In this document: in pieces, positions 56,951 through 64,000 of the stretch | Layout of the letters: the number at the start of each line of letters is the position of its first letter | How positions within the stretch are numbered: the stretch's first letter is position 1 | Origin: Sphingobium herbicidovorans | GTDB taxonomy: Bacteria > Pseudomonadota > Alphaproteobacteria > Sphingomonadales > Sphingomonadaceae | Length of the DNA stretch: 64,000 bases | Assembly: GCF_002080435.1 (NCBI RefSeq) | Contig: NZ_CP020538.1 | Location: 62,001-126,000 of the forward strand | Direction of reading: 5' to 3' | Translations under genes and position numbers: made by a program | Notes under the pieces: generated by a model | The model's input: the letters and a program-made list of their open reading frames with translations, nothing else | Told to the model about the DNA's origin: nothing | The model's database searches: none

Positions 56951-59755
56951 ATGAATTATGTGGAACGCGCGGCATCGCCGCGTCGGCGGGGTCTTGTTGC
57001 ACGCCTGCTGTTCGGGGCAGCGCTACCGGCCATCGCAATCGCCTTCGCCATGCCTGCGCACGCGGCCGAAGATGGCGCAAGCGCCGACAGCGCCGACGCC
57101 GCTGCAACCGATGCTGATAAGGACATAATCCTTGTCGTCGGCGAGCGTCTCGAAACGAACCTCATGAAAATCCCGATGGCGATCCAGGATATTCCTGCCG
57201 AACGCCTGCAGGATCTGAAAATCAATTCGGTCAAGGACCTCAATCTCGTTGCGCCGTCCTTCACCGTGTCGCGCAGCTATCAGGGCACGCCGCAATACAG
57301 CATTCGCGGCATCGGCTTCAACGCGATCAACATGTCGGCCTCGCCGACGGTGACGCTGTATCAGGACGATATCGCCTATCCCTATCCTTTCACGCAATTG
57401 GGTCCGGTCTTCGACCTTGGTGGCGCGCAGGTGCTCAAAGGACCGCAGGGCACGGTGTTCGGCCGCAATACGACCGCGGGGGTGATCAACCTGACGTCGA
57501 ACCAGCCGACCGAGGAATATACGGGGTCGCTCGCGATCGACGTTGGCAATTATGAGACATTCAATCTCGAAGGCTTTCTGAGCGGACGGGTTTCGCCATG
57601 GCTGAAAGCGCGCCTCGCTTTCCGGACCGAGCAAAGCATGAAAGGCTGGCAGCGGAGCGAATCGCGTCCCGAAGACCGGCTGGGCGAGGTTCACAATACA
57701 GGCGCCCGCCTGATCCTCGCGGCCGATCCGTCGCCGGGGCTGGACATTACGCTGACGCTGTCGGGATGGAAGAATGAATCGGACACCCGCGCGATGCAGG
57801 CGATCGGCCTGACCCCCGGCGCAGACCAGAAATATGGGAATGGTGCGGCGGCGCTCTCGACGAATGACACTTTGAGGGAGTTCGTTGGCGCCCCTTGCCC
57901 GGCTGACGATACAGAATGTTATAATGGCGGATATGATTTTGAGCTTGAGGAATATGTCTATCCGAAGGATCATATCCGCGAATGGGACAACCGGACAGCA
58001 GACTGGTCACCTGCACATAAGACGTCATATCGACACGCTGCCGTTCGTGGATATGATCCTGACAGCTTTATCTATAATCATCCCTTTTTTCAGGATGTGG
58101 TGCCGGGCCGCGCCGACGGTATTGGCAACAGCGAAGCTTTGCCGGGCAAGCTGAACGAAAATACCAGCTTCTGGTCCACCAGCCTCGATATCGGATATGA
58201 TATTTCCGATGGTCTGCGGCTGATATCGCTCAGCAACTTCCAGAAACTCAGCCGCGATTCGCTGCAGGATGTCAGCGGTGCACCCTATGAAGTTCTGATC
58301 CAGAATCCCAAGGGATCGATTCAGTCCTGGTCGCAGGAACTGCAGCTGAAGGGCGATACGGGTCCGGTCAAATGGTCGGTTGGCGGCTATTATGGGAAGG
58401 ACAAGATCGAGGAAAATATCCGGAGCAATATCTTTAACAACTCCAACTCGCAGGCGGTTCGGCGATATTTTTCCAATGGCGCGAACGTCGCCGAGGGGCT
58501 CCCCGGATATGACGAGTATATCGAACAGGTTAGCGACGACGATCGGGCCGGTGCGTTCCGCTCGCTTCGCGATGTGGGCCAATTCGACGTCGAGACGAAA
58601 AGCCTTCTCGCCAACGCCGAATGGGCGGTTACCGATACGCTGACCCTGAGCGGAGGCGCCCGTTACACTTGGGATCGCCTCGAATTCCGGGGCTGTACAA
58701 AGGACGTCAACGGCAACGCCCTCCTCGGCGCCCACTCGGGGGTGCTTTACCTGATAGAAAGGGCGTATGGAAAGGCAGCCATTCCCGACGCTCCGGCCAA
58801 GCCGAACGAATGTCTGACCATGTATCAGGATGGCACCCGGATTGACGACGAAAAGGGAGAGGTTCCGCATTTTGAGCGCGGCGAGGTCCACAATATCCAG
58901 AAAGAGAGCAATTTCTCGTGGCGCGCGGCATTGAGCTGGCGGCCTGTCCCGGAATTGATGGCTTATGCCTCTGCCTCGCGCGGGTATAAGTCGGGGGTCA
59001 ACCCGCTCAACACCGCCAATTCCGAAAAGCAGGATGCTCCGGTAAAGCAGGAAGAACTAACCGCCTACGAAGCCGGTGCCCGCCTCGATATCGATCGCTT
59101 CCGATTGGGTGTCGGCGGCTTCTATTATGATTATCGCGATAAGCAATTGTCGGGATATTACAAGGATCCAGTGTTCACGACCCTCGCAGCGCTGGTCAAT
59201 GTGCCCAAATCGAAAGCCTGGGGTATCGAGGGAGACCTGAGCGTCGAGCCGGTGCGGGGCATCACCCTGTTTGGTAACGCTCTCTATCTCAAAACCAAAA
59301 TCCTCGAAACCGACCCAACTGCAGTCAACGAACTGGGACGTTTGGCAAGCTACAATGGATCGGGCTTCGGCGTTCCCAAATGGGCATTGAGCGGCGGTGC
59401 GTCGTTCAACACCTCACTTGGTGAGGCACTTGGCCTGCGTGCGACGGTGAACTATCGCTGGCAGTCAAAGACGATTGGCATGCGAAGCACCCAGTTCGCC
59501 TATGAGGAATTTGGTGAAAAGATACCGGAACAGTCCAGCCCGAAGGAGCATTATTACGATATCAAGGCTTACGGGTTGCTCAACGCGAACATCACCTTGT
59601 TCGACGGCGACGACAATGACTGGGAATTCTCGATCTGGGGTCGCAACCTGAACCAAACCGACTATGCCATCGGGGTCAAATCGAACGCCACGACGATCTT
59701 CCGCATTCCGGGCGATCCGCGCACCTTCGGCGCGACCTTCCGCGTGAATTTCTAA
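56951..59755 (+). CDS. TonB-dependent receptor
   Basis: 934-aa outer-membrane active transporter. It has a signal peptide (LLFGAALPAIAIAFAMPAHA) and a TonB-box-like region near ILVVGERLETN. The plug domain is IPAERLQDLKINSVKDLNLVAPSF, GTPQYSIRGIG and LKGPQGTVFGRNTTAGVINL. The barrel ends in Phe (RTFGATFRVNF). RBS GGGAGGA precedes the ATG. The substrate is unknown; the operon context suggests an organic compound, not iron. Confidence 0.93.
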   Translation: MNYVERAASPRRRGLVARLLFGAALPAIAIAFAMPAHAAEDGASADSADAAATDADKDIILVVGERLETNLMKIPMAIQDIPAERLQDLKINSVKDLNLVAPSFTVSRSYQGTPQYSIRGIGFNAINMSASPTVTLYQDDIAYPYPFTQLGPVFDLGGAQVLKGPQGTVFGRNTTAGVINLTSNQPTEEYTGSLAIDVGNYETFNLEGFLSGRVSPWLKARLAFRTEQSMKGWQRSESRPEDRLGEVHNTGARLILAADPSPGLDITLTLSGWKNESDTRAMQAIGLTPGADQKYGNGAAALSTNDTLREFVGAPCPADDTECYNGGYDFELEEYVYPKDHIREWDNRTADWSPAHKTSYRHAAVRGYDPDSFIYNHPFFQDVVPGRADGIGNSEALPGKLNENTSFWSTSLDIGYDISDGLRLISLSNFQKLSRDSLQDVSGAPYEVLIQNPKGSIQSWSQELQLKGDTGPVKWSVGGYYGKDKIEENIRSNIFNNSNSQAVRRYFSNGANVAEGLPGYDEYIEQVSDDDRAGAFRSLRDVGQFDVETKSLLANAEWAVTDTLTLSGGARYTWDRLEFRGCTKDVNGNALLGAHSGVLYLIERAYGKAAIPDAPAKPNECLTMYQDGTRIDDEKGEVPHFERGEVHNIQKESNFSWRAALSWRPVPELMAYASASRGYKSGVNPLNTANSEKQDAPVKQEELTAYEAGARLDIDRFRLGVGGFYYDYRDKQLSGYYKDPVFTTLAALVNVPKSKAWGIEGDLSVEPVRGITLFGNALYLKTKILETDPTAVNELGRLASYNGSGFGVPKWALSGGASFNTSLGEALGLRATVNYRWQSKTIGMRSTQFAYEEFGEKIPEQSSPKEHYYDIKAYGLLNANITLFDGDDNDWEFSIWGRNLNQTDYAIGVKSNATTIFRIPGDPRTFGATFRVNF

Positions 59756-59810
59756 ACCTCCACAGCCTGCGTTCGAACCCACCTCTCATTTTCGGGAACG
59801 CAGGATCACT

Positions 59811-59849
59811 GCTGCCGCGCAAATATCATTGCGCGGTAGCATTTTTTTT
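59811..59849 (+). terminator. Rho-independent terminator of the TonB receptor gene
   Basis: Perfect 12-bp stem GCTGCCGCGCAA (59811-59822) / TTGCGCGGTAGC (59829-59840), allowing one G-T pair, followed by ATTTTTTTT. A second inverted repeat (CCTGCGTTC/GAACGCAGG) lies just before it at 59766-59804. Confidence 0.92.
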
Positions 59850-60290
59850 CGTGCCACATTTACCGGGCGCCAAGGTTCCCCATTTCCCGATATGCGGGGA
59901 AGGTCGCGCCCGATGCTTCTGGTTCATCATTTCGGTGGAGTCCGCTCTGTCCTTTTGACGACCGGAAGCGGACCGTCGGTAGAGGGGCAGGGCCGGTTCT
60001 TCCTGGCGCCAGAAGGCGCTGTGGCGGATATCTACATGGCTCGAAAGTGCAGGCGGTCGGGCTCGATAGCGCCCGCCTGACGCACAGCAACCGCGCCTCC
60101 CGTGTCGTGGGATCCCCCGTAAGCAGACCTACCCTAAACGGCCATCATTCGACCGCGATACCGCGAGCCATCGGGACCCATGGATATGCACCGGGGATGC
60201 CGGCATCCATATCCTTGTTCTCCGGAAAGATCGGCCACAGCAATTGCCGCTTGCCATTGCGTTCCCGGTGCCTCAGCAGAGCATGCGGGA
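59850..60290. other. Intergenic region upstream of Crp copy 2
   Basis: About 440 bases, no ORF supported. The last 80 bases resemble the upstream region of Crp copy 1, for example TTGCCGCTTGCCATTGCG versus TTGCGGCTTGCTATTGCG on the other copy. Confidence 0.5.
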
Positions 60291-60959
60291 ATGCAAAGAA
60301 GTTATCATTTTGCGATGGCCGAGCGATCACGGCTTTCCGCGCGCGAGCTCGCGCAACTGGCCGCGCGCGCAAGGGTTCAGCATTTTTCTGGCGGACAATT
60401 CATTCAGCACCAGGGCGATCCGGGCGATGCCTTCTGGGCGGTCGTCGACGGTCATGTCACCATCGGCCGTCATTCCGAAGACGGCGTCTTCACCCACTTC
60501 GCGGTTCTCGCCGCGGGAGACCTGTTCGGCGAGCTTGCCTTCTTCACCGATGTGCCGAGGCAGGTCGACGCGATCGCCGACGGCAGCGCCAGCATGATCG
60601 CCATCGATCGGCCCCTGCTGCGCCAGCTGATGGCCGCGGATGTCGGTTGGGCCGAATTGCTGCTGCGGAGTCTGTCGCGGCAGCTCGCGAGCGCGCTCGA
60701 CACCATCGATGCCGACCGGCGATTGAGCGCGACCGAGCGGCTCGCCAATCTGCTTGTCACCATCGCGCGGAGCGATGCCGGCCGTGACATCGTTCGCGCG
60801 ACGCAGCAGCAGCTCGCCGACCTGCTCGGTGTCTCGCGCGTGACGCTGGGCGCCGCACTGACCGACCTCGCGAAGCAAAATCAGGTCCGGCGGCACTATG
60901 GCTATATCCGGCTGCTTGGATCCCTTGCCGGGCGGGCGGCCGATCCAGATTCCGAATAG
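60291..60959 (+). CDS. Crp/Fnr family transcriptional regulator (copy 2)
   Basis: 222 aa, gap-free paralog of copy 1 (roughly two thirds identical by eye; HSEDGVFTHFAVLAAG is identical). The cNMP-type barrel (GGQFIQHQGDPGDAFWAVVDGHVTIG) and HTH_Crp (ATQQQLADLLGVSRVTLGAAL) are intact. The frame opens at 60180; the ATG at 60291 gives the same length as copy 1. It precedes the decarboxylase operon in the same direction. Confidence 0.91.
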   Translation: MQRSYHFAMAERSRLSARELAQLAARARVQHFSGGQFIQHQGDPGDAFWAVVDGHVTIGRHSEDGVFTHFAVLAAGDLFGELAFFTDVPRQVDAIADGSASMIAIDRPLLRQLMAADVGWAELLLRSLSRQLASALDTIDADRRLSATERLANLLVTIARSDAGRDIVRATQQQLADLLGVSRVTLGAALTDLAKQNQVRRHYGYIRLLGSLAGRAADPDSE

Positions 60960-61079
60960 GCCGCGACAGACCCGATCCAACGATTGCGTTCACCGGGTGG
61001 CGGCAAAAGTCGCAAACTTGACAGACCGGCCTCGCCGTCCGGCGTAACCCGCTTCCAAACATAATGGGAGAGGAAGCGA

Positions 61080-61610
61080 ATGGAAGCGCATCCGTACAAT
61101 ATTCCGGCGTCGGCCTGTCTCGCAGCGCTGCAGCGAAACGGGGTCGATCACTTCGTAACGGTGCCGGACTGGATCCAGCTCGCGCTGCACGAGCGGGTCG
61201 AGGCCGGGGTCGATGGGCTCGAGCTCGTCCGCTGCAGCAACGAGGACCAGGCCGTCTGCGTATCCGCGGGCCTCAGGATCGCCGGCAAACGTCCGATCAC
61301 CGTCATCCAGAACCAGGGCCTCTATGCCTGCGTCAACGCGCTCCGCGCCGTCTGCCTCGATGCGTCGATCCCCGTGGTGTTTCTCGTCGGGCATTTCGGC
61401 CGCGAATTCGGCAATTTCGGGCAGGACCCGAACCTGTCCGAGCGCAACACCGTCAAGCTTCTGGAGCCCATTCTGAACGCGCTCGGCGTCCGCTTCTGGC
61501 GGCTCGAAACCGAAGGAGACCTTGCCGGTATGGATGAGGCCTTCGCCTATGCCGACAGGGAAAGCCGCAGCGCGGTCCTGATCGTTGGCGCCCCCACGGG
61601 CTGGAACTGA
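61080..61610 (+). CDS. ThDP-dependent decarboxylase, alpha (PYR) subunit, sulfopyruvate/phosphonopyruvate decarboxylase-like
   Basis: 176 aa. It carries the PYR half of a split ThDP enzyme: NIPASACLAALQRNGVDHFVTVPDW, the catalytic Glu region VRCSNEDQAVCVSAGLRIAGKRP, and ITVIQNQGLYACVNALRA. This matches ComD-type sulfopyruvate or phosphonopyruvate decarboxylase subunits; the true 2-oxo acid is unknown. RBS GGGAGAGGAAGCGA precedes the ATG. The beta subunit starts 12 bases downstream. Confidence 0.85.
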   Translation: MEAHPYNIPASACLAALQRNGVDHFVTVPDWIQLALHERVEAGVDGLELVRCSNEDQAVCVSAGLRIAGKRPITVIQNQGLYACVNALRAVCLDASIPVVFLVGHFGREFGNFGQDPNLSERNTVKLLEPILNALGVRFWRLETEGDLAGMDEAFAYADRESRSAVLIVGAPTGWN

Positions 61611-61622
61611 AAGGCGCACGAC

Positions 61623-62222
61623 ATGGACATCAACGAAGCCTGCCGCATCATCGAGGGCGTGCGCGGCGGCGCCATATTGGTCGCAACGATGGGCGCGATG
61701 GGCGCGTTCGACCAGCTCGGCGCCGCGCAGCCGCGGATCAATTCGGTCCCCCTGATGGGGGGCGCCGCGAGCATCGGGCTGGGGCTGGCGATCGGCCGGC
61801 CGGATCGGCGCGTGATCGTCGTCGACGGCGACGCGAGCCTGCTGATGCAGCTCGGCGGCCTCGCCACGGTCGCCGAACGGCAGCCGCGCAATTTCCATCA
61901 TTTCGTCATCCGCAACGGCACGCAGTTTTCGGGCTTTTCGAACCTCGCGACACCTGCCGAAGATATCGTCGATTTTGCGGCGATGGCGAAAGCGGCCGGT
62001 TATCGTGGAGCGTCCAGTTTCTCGGACGCAGCCGCCTTTTCCGAAGCGCTTCCCGCGATCCTCGCGGAAGACGGCCCCATCTTTACCGAGCTTCGCGTCA
62101 CTCCGCCGCCGCCGATCCCGGGTGCCAACACCCAGTTCGAGATCCCGCCGCAGCAATTCGTCCGGATGGGCGCCGAGGCGGTCGCCCTGTCGGCGTGGCT
62201 CGCGGAGCGCGGCAATGACTGA
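61623..62222 (+). CDS. ThDP-dependent decarboxylase, beta (PP) subunit
   Basis: 199 aa. The PP half has the ThDP/Mg motif in VIVVDGDASLLMQLGGLATVAERQPRNFHHFVIRNGTQ (GDA...N) preceded by MGGAASIGLGLAIGRPDR. It is ComE-like in architecture. With the alpha subunit it should form one decarboxylase. It overlaps the GMC oxidoreductase start (ATGACTGA). Confidence 0.85.
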   Translation: MDINEACRIIEGVRGGAILVATMGAMGAFDQLGAAQPRINSVPLMGGAASIGLGLAIGRPDRRVIVVDGDASLLMQLGGLATVAERQPRNFHHFVIRNGTQFSGFSNLATPAEDIVDFAAMAKAAGYRGASSFSDAAAFSEALPAILAEDGPIFTELRVTPPPPIPGANTQFEIPPQQFVRMGAEAVALSAWLAERGND

Positions 62223-63852
62223 AATCCAGGCCGATATCATCGTCGTCGGCGCGGGTTCGGCGGGCGCGACGCTCGCATCGCGGCTCGCCGAACGAAACGC
62301 AGGGAAGATACTCCTGCTCGAAGCGGGCGGCGCGCGGCAGGATGATTTCTGGGTCCGCACGCCGATCGGCATCGCGAAAATCCTGCAGAACCCCGACTAT
62401 GTCTGGCCTTCTCAGACCGTTCCGCAGGCCAATCTTGTCGGCCAAAATGTCTATCTGCCGATGGGGCGGATGCTGGGGGGATCAAGCTCGGTCAACGGCA
62501 TGGTCTATGTTCGCGGCGATCCGGAGGAGTTCGACCATTGGCGCGACCTAGGGTGCGAGGGTTGGGGCTATGACGACCTGCTGCCCTATTTCCGGCGCAT
62601 GGAGGATTTCCCCGAAGGCGATGGGGCGACGCGCGGACGCGGCGGGCCGGTGCATGTCACCTCGCTCGCTCCCGACGCCGATCCGCTGACCGAAGCGTTC
62701 GTCGCGGCGTGCCGCGAGGCCGGCATTCCGCAGACGCGCGACTATAATGGCGGCCGTGCGGGTTCGAACAGCGGCGGTTATGAAGGCGTCGGCTATCTCC
62801 AGCTTTCGACCGAAGGCGGCGAGCGGTGCGGCACCGCGCGGGCCTATCTGAAGCGCACCGCACGGAATACCGATCTTCGCATCGAGACGGGCGCCCGCGC
62901 GGCGCGCATATTGTGGGAGGGCAAACGCGCCGTTGGTGTCGAGTTCAGCCAGAACGGCAGGCTGGTCACTGCGCGCGCGGCGAGGGAAGTGATCCTGTCG
63001 GCCGGTCCGATCCGGTCGCCGCAACTCCTCGAGCTGTCGGGTATCGGGCAGGCCGCGCGCCTCCAGGCACTCGGTATCGAGCCGGTCGCGGAGCTGCCGG
63101 GGGTCGGCGAAAATTTCCTCGACCATCTGCAGTCGCGCATCACCTTTGAATGTACCGGCTCCGACACGCTGAACATGATCCTCGCGAGCCGGATCAAGAT
63201 GCTGACGATGGGCGCCAAATATCTCCTCACGAAGAAGGGGCTGATGGCGACGCCGTCGGCTACCGCCCATGCGACGGTGCGAACGAGCCGCGAGGCGCGG
63301 CCGGCGGTGAAGATCCAGATCCATCATCTCAGCGGCGCGGATCGTTATGCAAATGCGAAGGGAATGGGGCTCGATCCGTTCCCGGGTTTCGGGATCGGCT
63401 TCTTCCAGCTCCGCCCGCGCTCGCGCGGCAATATCCATATCACGTCGGCCGATCCGGCGCTCGACCCCGCGATCGATCCCAATTATCTCGCCGACGAAGG
63501 TGATCGTGCCGACATGCTCGACGCGCTGCGCATTTCGCGCGACGTCGTCGCGCAGGACGCTATGCGGCCCTTCGTCGTGCGCGAGACGCGGCCCGGTCCA
63601 GAGATCGCCGACGATGCCGGCCTCCTCGACTATATCAAGCGGTCGGGACAAACCTCGTGGCATCCGATCGGGACGTGCAAGATGGGTAGCGACCCGATGG
63701 CGGTGGTCGGCCCCGACCTTCGCGTGCAGGGTGTCGAAGGGCTGCGCATCGCCGATTCCTCGATCATGCCGACCATGCCATCGTCGAACACCAATGCGGC
63801 CTCGATCATGATCGGCGAAAAGGCCGCCGATCTGATCGCCGGCCAGCGTTGA
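62215..63852 (+). CDS. GMC family FAD-dependent alcohol dehydrogenase/oxidase
   Basis: 545 aa. The FAD-binding IIVVGAGSAGATLASRLAER, the GMC signature GRMLGGSSSVNGMVYVRGDPEEFDHW, the catalytic His in SWHPIGTCKMG, and the C-terminal SSIMPTMPSSNTNAASIMIGEKAADLI are all clear. It resembles choline dehydrogenase-like enzymes that oxidise alcohols to aldehydes. The substrate is not predictable from sequence. The start at 62215 overlaps the beta subunit. Confidence 0.93.
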   Translation: MTEIQADIIVVGAGSAGATLASRLAERNAGKILLLEAGGARQDDFWVRTPIGIAKILQNPDYVWPSQTVPQANLVGQNVYLPMGRMLGGSSSVNGMVYVRGDPEEFDHWRDLGCEGWGYDDLLPYFRRMEDFPEGDGATRGRGGPVHVTSLAPDADPLTEAFVAACREAGIPQTRDYNGGRAGSNSGGYEGVGYLQLSTEGGERCGTARAYLKRTARNTDLRIETGARAARILWEGKRAVGVEFSQNGRLVTARAAREVILSAGPIRSPQLLELSGIGQAARLQALGIEPVAELPGVGENFLDHLQSRITFECTGSDTLNMILASRIKMLTMGAKYLLTKKGLMATPSATAHATVRTSREARPAVKIQIHHLSGADRYANAKGMGLDPFPGFGIGFFQLRPRSRGNIHITSADPALDPAIDPNYLADEGDRADMLDALRISRDVVAQDAMRPFVVRETRPGPEIADDAGLLDYIKRSGQTSWHPIGTCKMGSDPMAVVGPDLRVQGVEGLRIADSSIMPTMPSSNTNAASIMIGEKAADLIAGQR

Positions 63853-63862
63853 GCGCGCCGCG

Positions 63863-64000
63863 ATGAACGCCGATCAGTCGTTCCAGCCAGGCAAGGCATG
63901 GCGTATCGCCCTGCTGCTTGCGCTGTTCATCTTGATCAACTTCCTCGACAAGATTGTCTTCGGCCTCGTCGCGGTGCCGATGATGGCCGAACTCGACCTG
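63863..64000 (+). CDS. MFS transporter (partial, right edge)
   Basis: 46 codons visible: MNADQSFQPGKAWRIALLLA then LFILINFLDKIVFGLVAVPMMAELDL. The first membrane helix and the NFLDKxVFG pattern resemble the anion:cation symporter branch of the MFS. It follows the GMC gene by 10 bases, so it probably imports the substrate of this operon. Confidence 0.8.
   Translation, partial: MNADQSFQPGKAWRIALLLALFILINFLDKIVFGLVAVPMMAELDL

Overview
The window is a 64 kb stretch of a GC-rich alphaproteobacterial chromosome. It most likely comes from a sphingomonad (Sphingobium/Sphingomonas/Sphingopyxis group). The pointers are a ChpT phosphotransferase, a MucR/Ros regulator, an RpoH-type sigma factor, a DUF6491-like secreted protein, TonB-receptor and FecI/FecR style genes, and a large exopolysaccharide (EPS) locus with a UDP-glucose dehydrogenase beside it. 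This assignment rests on gene content only.

Region 1 (1-32 kb) is mostly conserved housekeeping DNA. A leftward block runs nfuA, tsaB-rimI, mucR, fur-plsC-miaB (cut by the left edge). It is followed by a PNPOx-like stress protein, an RhlE-type helicase, a two-domain M16 peptidase, and the K+ transporter kup. Divergent from kup is an unusual hybrid regulator built from KdpD and KdpE parts. Then come tRNA-Arg(CCG), nth, dapB, a sirtuin, a FecI/FecR pair, a small proline-rich ORF, tRNA-Leu(TAG), trigger factor with an odd Lys/Ala tail, a glycosyltransferase, clpP-clpX, mtgA, rpoH, rluD, a JAMM peptidase, chpT, glnB-glnA (with a sigma-54-like promoter), map and a CinA-like protein.

Region 2 (32-54 kb) is an EPS biosynthesis and export locus. 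ugd and a secreted GH16 enzyme lie on the + strand. Opposite them is a long leftward set of mostly stop/start-overlapping genes. In transcription order: a small tail-anchored protein, the priming polyprenyl-phosphate sugar transferase, a second small tail-anchored protein with the same SRWAG motif, an outer-membrane beta-barrel, a Wza-type export protein (frameshifted in a C7/G7 run as read here), an AAA ATPase, a Wzc/GumC-type co-polymerase, a kinase-like partner without a Walker A, a WecG/TagA transferase, Wzx, Wzy, three GT2 enzymes, a GH10 glycosidase, an acyltransferase-3 protein and a last GT2. A lone mreB paralog is divergent from the start of this set.

Region 3 (54-64 kb) looks like an accessory island. 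Its left junction holds an IS5-family transposase remnant, a decayed tyrosine integrase and the 3' half of a tRNA-Lys(CTT) gene, a typical attachment site. Beyond it lie two near-duplicate Crp/Fnr regulators bracketing an AraC regulator and a TonB-dependent receptor. An operon follows with a split ThDP decarboxylase (two subunits), a GMC flavin oxidoreductase and the start of an MFS transporter (cut by the right edge). This reads as an uptake-and-oxidation module for an unidentified small substrate.

The observations most worth follow-up are the KdpD/KdpE hybrid with a direct-repeat operator candidate next to kup, and the unusual accessory proteins of the EPS locus: the SRWAG pair, the AAA ATPase, the Walker-less kinase homolog and the two endoglycosidases.
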